Assembly: GCA_017437345.1 (NCBI GenBank)
Contig: JAFSBJ010000181.1
Span: 1-11,011 of the forward strand
DNA: 11,011 nucleotides
Direction of reading: 5' to 3'
Origin: Clostridia bacterium
GTDB lineage: Bacteria; Bacillota_A; Clostridia; UMGS1810
Shown piece by piece: positions 6,519 to 11,011 of the stretch; positions within the stretch are counted from its first letter, which is position 1, and each line of letters begins with the position of its first letter. The translations under genes were made by a program, and so were the position numbers. Under the pieces are notes generated by a model. The model did no database searches. It had not been told where the DNA came from and saw nothing but the letters and a program-made list of their open reading frames with translations.

Positions 6519-7903
6519 ATGGAACACAAGGTTTTACAAAGATATCCGATAGGTAATAAGCGTTTCAACTGGAAACAGAAAGACTATGTTCTTTCAACCT
6601 TTGCAGGCTTTCCTTAAAGTAATACCCATGAAGGCGATGTGGATGTTGTAGCCGACAGATACGCCAAATACCATAAAGAGGGCGGCTTCAACCTTATGGA
6701 GCTTGGCTGGGTTCACCACGAAGGCGCCTGGGCTGCTGTTGAAGCTTGTGAAAAAATGAAATCAATCTTATCTTCCAGGATCTCAGCATGATTGGAGGAA
6801 TGAGCTTCCACTATGCCGATCGCCACTGCACCCGCGAAGAGATTAAAGCTGTTGTAGATAAAATAAAAGATAAGAAATATACCATAGGCTACTATGTGTG
6901 GGATGAACCTCAGTCAGATGCACAAATGGACGAAGCAAGACGCCAGATGGACATTCTCCAGGAACTCGACCCCGATGCACTCTTTTTCACAGTTGCTGTT
7001 CCTGACTATAATCCCGATCCCGACAGAAGAATAAATCTTGGAACCAACACCCGTCTTCTTGGTGATACCTGGGAAAATGGAAAATATCCTTTATATCTTG
7101 AAAGATTTGCTCAAAAAATGGATCCTCCGGTAATGAGCTTCGACTATTATCCTGTGGGCGATTATTTTAATGTTTGGCCCGGTCACAAATATAACTACGA
7201 AAATCAGCTTGATGATAGCTTTATGTTCCTTTCTATGGCAGCAAACAGAGATGTTGCCAAAAAACATAACATCCCATTCTGGTTCTACTATCAGGGCTAT
7301 AAGCTCTATAAATGCACCAAGGAAGAAGACTTCATATTCCCAATGGTACGCACATTTATGTATGCTGCTGTTTTATATGGAGCAAAAGGTCTCCAGAACT
7401 ATGCCACAGGTGAAAAGGGCAACCGTTTCTTAAATCCCGACGGTTCAAAGGGCGATTTCTATGAAGAACAGAAGAAAATTAACATTGAAATCGTAAATCT
7501 AGGAAACACCTTTATGGCTCTTGATTCAAAGCTTATTATTCATTCATCCGACCTTCTTCCCGGTTGCGAATATACAAAGCCCTATTTCAATAGCATTGAA
7601 GAAAGTGAAATCTTTAAGTGTGAGCTTCCAAAGAGATGCTCTGTTGGTGAGCTTGAAGATAAATATGGCAACAGATATGCAGTTATTCTTAATCGTGACT
7701 ATGAAAAGACAGCTCAGATAGCTCTTGATTTAAAAGATAGCTTTAGAGTGTATGAAGTAAGCAAAGAAGATGGCAAGCAGAGAGTTATCTTTGATGGCAT
7801 AAATAAGCTTGGCTTATCTCTTCAGCCGGGTGATGCAGTTCTTTATCGCTTCCAGAAGGCAGATGAAGAAGCTTTCACCTGTGAATATGAATTGTCAGAT
7901 TAA
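6519..7903 (+). pseudogene. TIM-barrel glycoside-hydrolase-like protein, broken by a stop codon and a frameshift
   Basis: The original start is ATG 6519, with AAGGAG eight bases upstream. After 32 codons (MEHKVLQRYPIGNKRFNWKQ...) there is TAA at 6615-6617, then the same frame continues sensibly (SNTHEGDVDVVADRYAKYHK). In the A6 run at 6751-6756 one A is missing; restoring it gives KNEINLIFQDLSMIGGMS and joins the 371-residue frame that runs to 7903. An intact protein would have about 461 residues. The main frame looks like a TIM-barrel glycosidase: IGYYVWDEPQSDAQ carries an acidic pair at a barrel-strand end, followed by MSFDYYPVGDY, IPFWFYYQGY and MYAAVLYGAKGLQNYAT, then a beta-rich C-terminus (YAVILNRDYEKTAQIALDL). 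It recalls the broad GH-A clan, but I cannot assign a family or substrate. No signal peptide is visible, so a cytoplasmic location is likely. Translation restart at ATG 6788 would lack a convincing ribosome binding site. Confidence 0.75.
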
Positions 7904-7909
7904 AACCTC

Positions 7910-7938
7910 TTGACAAAAAAACTTTTTAGGCGTATAAT
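7910..7938 (+). promoter_or_regulatory. SigA-type promoter of the T-box/trpB unit
   Basis: Consensus TTGACA (7910-7915), a 17-base spacer and consensus TATAAT (7933-7938). It starts seven bases after the stop codon of the preceding pseudogene; transcription should start near 7945. Confidence 0.92.
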
Positions 7939-7944
7939 TTTTTT

Positions 7945-8218
7945 GATTTGATAAATTATAAACCGTTGAAGCAGAAAAAAGGCAAAGCAGGTTTTTATGA
8001 GCGAGCGGATTATGGTGTGAGTTCCGCAAAAACTCTTTGCGTAATATGGACTGCTGAGGGCTGTGTCAAATGCACAGACGCAAGGCTGGCGTTATTAGCC
8101 AAAGATATGATGGTATCTTAAAAAGAGCATCGGGTTAACCGTTGAATCAAGGTGGCACCGCGGATAAAGTTTATTCGTCCTTGGCAGAAATTTTTTCTGC
8201 CAGGGATTTTTCTTTTTT
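7945..8218 (+). promoter_or_regulatory. T-box riboswitch specific for tRNA-Trp
   Basis: A T-box leader senses uncharged tRNA and lets transcription continue only when the tRNA is not aminoacylated. The conserved T-box sequence AAGGTGGCACCGCGG is at 8149-8163. In stem I, GCAG (7971-7974) pairs with CTGC (8051-8054), and GCAAAG (7982-7987) with CTTTGC (8035-8040). Between them the 3' strand of the specifier loop reads GTAATATGGA, so the specifier is TGG (8047-8049), a tryptophan codon, followed by the usual purine. The bulge TGGC (8153-8156) is complementary to GCCA, which fits tRNA-Trp with its G discriminator. The terminator is CCTTGGCAGAAA (8179-8190) with TTTCTGCCAGGG (8194-8205) and a T-rich tail to 8218. 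The competing antiterminator pairs AAGG (8149-8152) with CCTT (8179-8182). Both independent signals agree on tryptophan, as does the trpB gene downstream. Confidence 0.95.
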
Positions 8219-8231
8219 AGGAGATGTTTTT

Positions 8232-8267
8232 ATGTTTATATTTTCAAAACGATGGCGAAAGCATTAA
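8232..8267 (+). CDS. Possible 11-codon ORF directly after the T-box, in frame with trpB
   Basis: ATG 8232 follows AGGAG (8219-8223) with an eight-base spacing and encodes MFIFSKRWRKH before TAA at 8265. It has the best ribosome binding site in the T-box transcript, better placed than that of trpB itself. It holds one Trp codon and is in the same frame as trpB, separated by the single stop and 63 bases. It could be a leader peptide, the stub of a gene formerly under T-box control, or untranslated. No family is recognisable at this length. Confidence 0.4.
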   Translation: MFIFSKRWRKH

Positions 8268-8270
8268 TAC

Positions 8271-8299
8271 TGGACAATTAATATAATTTATGATAAAAT
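8271..8299 (+). promoter_or_regulatory. Possible second promoter of trpB, downstream of the T-box terminator
   Basis: TGGACA (8271-8276), a 17-base spacer and TAAAAT (8294-8299) preceded by TGA, an extended -10. Transcripts from here would start near 8306 and bypass tRNA-Trp control. Confidence 0.5.
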
Positions 8300-8330
8300 A
8301 CAATCTATGTTAAAAAAAGGATTTGATAAT

Positions 8331-9575
8331 ATGAGTAATAATTACAAAGATTTTGACAATTACCTTAAAGAATATCCCACATCCGATGGCTATTTCGGCG
8401 AATATGGCGGCTCTTTTCAAGCACCAGAGCTTATTGAAGCCTTTAAAGAAGCCGACGATGCCTATGAAGCAATATGCCACTCAGCCCAGTTTATAAATGA
8501 GCTAAGAAGAATAAGAAAAGAATTTCAGGGAAGACCAACTCCTGTTTACCATTGTGAAAGACTTTCCAAAATATTTGGCAATTGCCAGATTTATCTTAAA
8601 AGGGAAGACCTCAACCACACAGGTGCCCACAAATTAAATCATTGCATGGGTGAAGGCCTTCTTGCAAAATATATGGGTAAGAAAAAAATTATTGCAGAAA
8701 CAGGTGCCGGTCAGCATGGTGTTGCAATAGCAACAGCTGCCGCATATTTCGGTATGGAATGTGATGTTTATATGGGTGAGGTCGATATTGCCAAGCAGCA
8801 TCCCAATGTTATAAGAATGAAGATGCTTGGTGCAAATGTTGTCCCCGTCACAAAAGGTCTCAAAACTCTTAAAGAGGCTTGCGATGCAGCATTTGAGGCA
8901 TATCTTAAAGAATACAAAAATGCAATCTATTGCATAGGAACTGCAGCAGGCCCTCATCCTTTCCCGAAAATGGTCAGAGATTTTCAGTCGGTTATCGGAA
9001 TAGAAGCAAGAGAACAGTTTTTAGAAATGACAGGAATTATGCCTGATGCAGTTTGTGCTTGTGTCGGTGGTGGTTCAAATTCCCTTGGTATGTTTACTCC
9101 GTTTTTGGCGGACCCTGTTGAGATATATGGCATAGAGCCTTTAGGAAGAGGCAAGGGAGTAGGCGATCATGCTGCCACAATGGCATATGGTACAAAAGGA
9201 ATTATCCATGGCTACACAAGCTATGTTCTTCAGGATGAAAACGGTGAGCCACTTCCTGTTTATTCTATTGCCAGCGGACTTGATTATCCCGGTGTTGGTC
9301 CTGAGCATGCTCATTTAAGAGACCTTGGCAGAGTTAAATATGATACGGTGTCCGATGAAGAAGCAATGGAAGCCTTCTTCCTTCTTTCAAGATATGAAGG
9401 TATCATACCTGCCATAGAAAGCGCTCACGCTGTAGCTTATGCAATTCGCTACGCAAAAGAGCATAAATCAGGTTCAATCCTTGCCTGTCTTTCCGGCAGA
9501 GGTGATAAGGATATTGACTATGTTTATGAAAATTATGGCTGTGGTGAAAAATTTAAGCTTGATTATGATGTATAA
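8331..9575 (+). CDS. trpB: Tryptophan synthase beta chain
   Basis: This 414-residue PLP enzyme joins indole and L-serine to make L-tryptophan. The PLP lysine is K101 in [10 protein letters not shown], the catalytic glutamate is in [12 protein letters not shown], the phosphate loop is [10 protein letters not shown] and the C-terminal PLP contact is [21 protein letters not shown], a family hallmark, is present. Two positions differ from the most common sequence: KLNHCMGEG where KINNALGQ is usual, and PEHAHL for PEHSYL. I chose ATG 8331 because AAAAGGA lies nine bases upstream; the in-frame ATG at 8307 has no ribosome binding site and sits on the predicted transcription start of the second promoter. 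No trpA or other trp gene is in the window, so trpB stands alone here under a tRNA-Trp T-box. It could use free indole or a TrpA encoded elsewhere. Confidence 0.95.
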   Translation: MSNNYKDFDNYLKEYPTSDGYFGEYGGSFQAPELIEAFKEADDAYEAICHSAQFINELRRIRKEFQGRPTPVYHCERLSKIFGNCQIYLKREDLNHTGAHKLNHCMGEGLLAKYMGKKKIIAETGAGQHGVAIATAAAYFGMECDVYMGEVDIAKQHPNVIRMKMLGANVVPVTKGLKTLKEACDAAFEAYLKEYKNAIYCIGTAAGPHPFPKMVRDFQSVIGIEAREQFLEMTGIMPDAVCACVGGGSNSLGMFTPFLADPVEIYGIEPLGRGKGVGDHAATMAYGTKGIIHGYTSYVLQDENGEPLPVYSIASGLDYPGVGPEHAHLRDLGRVKYDTVSDEEAMEAFFLLSRYEGIIPAIESAHAVAYAIRYAKEHKSGSILACLSGRGDKDIDYVYENYGCGEKFKLDYDV

Positions 9576-9576
9576 T

Positions 9577-9618
9577 AAAATTGAAATCTCCGGTTCTTGC
9601 CGGAGATTTTGATTTTTA
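9577..9618 (+). terminator. Terminator of trpB
   Basis: AAATCTCCGG (9584-9593) pairs with CCGGAGATTT (9600-9609), loop TTCTTG. Outer A-T and G-T pairs extend the stem beyond 15 pairs, and a T-rich tail follows. It begins right after the stop codon. Confidence 0.88.
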
Positions 9619-9675
9619 TTGAAAATATATTATAGGTTTTTTTTGCTAAAATAAAATTTTATTAAATTTAACATA

Positions 9676-9704
9676 TTGTAATTTCTAATGTATTATGTTA
9701 TTAT
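9676..9704 (+). promoter_or_regulatory. Promoter of purC
   Basis: TTGTAA (9676-9681), a 17-base spacer and TATTAT (9699-9704) preceded by TGT, an extended -10. The leader would be only about 40 bases, with no room for a riboswitch. Confidence 0.6.
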
Positions 9705-9747
9705 TTATTAGTATTAAATAAGCTATATCAAAAAGGAGCAATGGTTT

Positions 9748-10431
9748 ATGAAAAAGATTTACGAAGGCAAAACAAAAGACGTTTACAGCCTTGAAAACGG
9801 CAATGTTCTTTTGAAATTCAAAGATGACTGCACCGGTAAAGATGGCGTTTTTGATCCCGGTGAAAACTCAGTTGGTCTCAAAATTGAGGGTATAGGTAAG
9901 GCTAACCTCAGAACATCCGTTTATTACTTTGATTTGCTCAAAAAAGCAGGCATCAAAACTCACTATGTAAATGCAGATGTTGAAGAAGCAACAATGGAAG
10001 TTCTTCCTGGTGAAGTTTTTGGTCATGGCTTAGAAGTTATCTGTCGTCTTGTTGCCACAGGCAGCTTTATCCGCAGATATGGTGAATACATTAAAGACGG
10101 CACTCCATTAGAAGGCGGCTATGTTGAATGTACATTCAAAAACGATGAAAAAGGCGATCCTCTTGTTACAGGTGAAGGCCTTGCAGCTCTTGGAGTTATG
10201 AGTCCTGAAATGTTTGAGAGCATGAAAGAGCAGACTCTCAAAATAACAAAGATTGTTGCAGATGACCTCAAAACAATCGGTCTTGACCTTTGGGATATCA
10301 AATTTGAATTTGGTTATAATAATGGTGAAGTTATCCTTATTGATGAAATCGCATCCGGTAATATGCGTGTTTATAAAGGTTACGAAATTGTTAATCCTGT
10401 TGAATTAACCAAACTTATCCTTAATAGATAA
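9748..10431 (+). CDS. purC: Phosphoribosylaminoimidazole-succinocarboxamide synthase (SAICAR synthetase)
   Basis: This cytoplasmic enzyme of purine biosynthesis joins CAIR and L-aspartate, using ATP, to form SAICAR. At 227 residues it has the usual length of the short bacterial form. The N-terminal glycine-rich motif YEGKTKDVY (5-13) contacts ATP; the central signature is [20 protein letters not shown], and the C-terminal one [15 protein letters not shown]. The start is ATG 9748 with AAGGAG nine bases upstream; the ATG at 9741 is in another frame. It has its own promoter and terminator, so it is transcribed alone instead of in the purEKBCSQLFMNHD-type cluster seen in many Firmicutes. No purine riboswitch is visible, so any control by purines would have to be by a protein. 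Confidence 0.96.
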   Translation: MKKIYEGKTKDVYSLENGNVLLKFKDDCTGKDGVFDPGENSVGLKIEGIGKANLRTSVYYFDLLKKAGIKTHYVNADVEEATMEVLPGEVFGHGLEVICRLVATGSFIRRYGEYIKDGTPLEGGYVECTFKNDEKGDPLVTGEGLAALGVMSPEMFESMKEQTLKITKIVADDLKTIGLDLWDIKFEFGYNNGEVILIDEIASGNMRVYKGYEIVNPVELTKLILNR

Positions 10432-10447
10432 TATTTTTAAAATTTAG

Positions 10448-10486
10448 AGTCGGTGAAAATTCATTGAATTTTTCACCGACTTTTTT
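10448..10486 (+). terminator. Terminator of purC
   Basis: GTCGGTGAAAA (10449-10459) pairs with TTTTCACCGAC (10470-10480), followed by a T6 run. It lies 17 bases past the stop codon. Confidence 0.9.
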
Positions 10487-10561
10487 GTTAATATAACTTT
10501 GCATAAAATGGATTTAATTTCATAAAATATAATGTAAGTTTGTTAATTTTAAAACTTGTGT

Positions 10562-10628
10562 GCAACCGGTAGTTGACAAAAAACTCAAAGCCGGATTGCT
10601 TGCCATATACTCCACATTTTGTTATATT
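10562..10628 (+). promoter_or_regulatory. Promoter of the HTH-GlmM gene with an upstream imperfect inverted repeat
   Basis: TTGCCA (10600-10605), a 17-base spacer and TATATT (10623-10628) preceded by TGT form the best promoter. A consensus TTGACA at 10573-10578 has no -10 at a proper distance. GCAACCGG (10562-10569) and CCGGATTGC (10591-10599) form an inverted repeat with one bulged base that abuts the -35 box, a possible operator. Confidence 0.5.
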
Positions 10629-10663
10629 TAACCTAATAACTATGATATAAAGGAGACCTCATA

Positions 10664-11011
10664 ATGACAATAGGTGAAAAAATCGCACGCTTGCGTGTAT
10701 CTCTTGATATTTCTCAGGAGCAGCTTGCAGAAAAGCTTTCAGTATCCCGTCAGTCTGTGTCAAAATGGGAGATGGATTCAGCCCTTCCTCAAATAGATAA
10801 GGTTTTGCAGCTTTGTGATGTGTTTAATATTTCAGCTGATGAGCTTTTGCGTGATAAGGTAAATATCAATAGAAAAATAAGTATTCCGGATGGAAAAAAT
10901 AAATATTTTGGAACAGATGGTTTCAGAGGCGAGGCTAATGTAAATCTCACCTCCGTTCAGGCATACAGAGTTGGAAGATTTCTTGGATGGTATTATTCTT
11001 CCGAGCTTTCA
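10664..11011 (+). CDS. XRE helix-turn-helix domain fused to phosphoglucosamine mutase-type domain (3' end outside the window)
   Basis: The frame is open from ATG 10664 to the window edge (116 residues seen). GGAG at 10652-10655, eight bases upstream, fixes the start. Residues 4-62 are an XRE-type helix-turn-helix (EKIARLRVSLDISQEQLAEK, then VSRQSVSKWEMDS and FNISADELL). After a short linker (about 63-78) comes KYFGTDGFRGEANVNLTSVQ, the N-terminal signature of the alpha-D-phosphohexomutase superfamily, closest in character to GlmM (FGTDGxRG near the N-terminus). GlmM turns glucosamine-6-phosphate into glucosamine-1-phosphate for peptidoglycan precursors. The phosphoserine loop that would confirm catalysis lies beyond the edge. 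The DNA-binding domain resembles that of the serine dehydratase fusion (shared EK, LR, SVSKWE/AVSKWE, FNIS). The call GlmM over phosphomannomutase is likely but not certain. Confidence 0.85.
   Translation, partial: MTIGEKIARLRVSLDISQEQLAEKLSVSRQSVSKWEMDSALPQIDKVLQLCDVFNISADELLRDKVNINRKISIPDGKNKYFGTDGFRGEANVNLTSVQAYRVGRFLGWYYSSELS

Noticed and set aside
8307..8330. ATG 8307 as the start of trpB
   Set aside because: No ribosome binding site precedes it and it coincides with the predicted start point of the second promoter; ATG 8331 has AAAAGGA at a good distance.
10573..10578. Consensus TTGACA as the -35 of the HTH-GlmM promoter
   Set aside because: No acceptable -10 lies 16-18 bases downstream; TTGCCA (10600) with TATATT (10623) fits with exact spacing.

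Overview
The window is AT-rich and looks like a chromosome piece from an anaerobic Firmicute of class Clostridia. This rests on strong AGGAG-type ribosome binding sites, near-consensus SigA promoters, a tRNA-Trp T-box, an oxygen-sensitive iron-sulfur L-serine dehydratase and a C_GCAxxG_C_C protein. The lineage is inferred from these traits; no species is identified.

Layout. The window opens inside rpoC (1-2139, + strand), which ends at a strong terminator. A tRNA-Thr(GGU) gene with its own promoter and terminator follows, then a small array of GC hairpins (2357-2450). From 2581 to 4399 the genes run on the minus strand: a decayed hypothetical gene, a C_GCAxxG_C_C protein, and a GNAT acetyltransferase with a 5' frameshift. 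A divergent promoter region with a perfect palindrome separates them from a + strand gene that fuses an XRE helix-turn-helix domain to a single-chain L-serine dehydratase (4643-6073). Next comes a promoter, a ~280 bp imperfect palindrome (6218-6495), and a TIM-barrel glycoside-hydrolase-like pseudogene with one stop and one frameshift (6519-7903). A tRNA-Trp T-box (7945-8218) precedes trpB (8331-9575), with an 11-codon ORF and a second promoter between them. purC (9748-10431) is a single-gene unit. The window ends in a second helix-turn-helix/enzyme fusion, here to a phosphoglucosamine-mutase-type (GlmM) domain (10664 to the edge).

How the genes relate. Most loci are separate transcription units of housekeeping and amino-acid or nucleotide metabolism (RpoC, tRNA-Thr, TrpB, PurC, GlmM), with a few accessory genes between them. 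The clearest theme is two independent fusions of a similar XRE DNA-binding domain to the N-terminus of a metabolic enzyme, each with inverted repeats close to its promoter. That arrangement suggests enzymes that regulate their own transcription (trigger enzymes), possibly sensing serine and an amino-sugar phosphate; this function is inference. The first palindrome also lies between divergent promoters, so the serine dehydratase fusion could control the GNAT/C_GCAxxG operon too.

The second theme is decay. Three accessory genes carry disruptions, and the single-base frameshifts are each repaired by adding one base to an A/T run, while the core genes stay open. Either these genes are decaying by replication slippage or the assembly has homopolymer errors.
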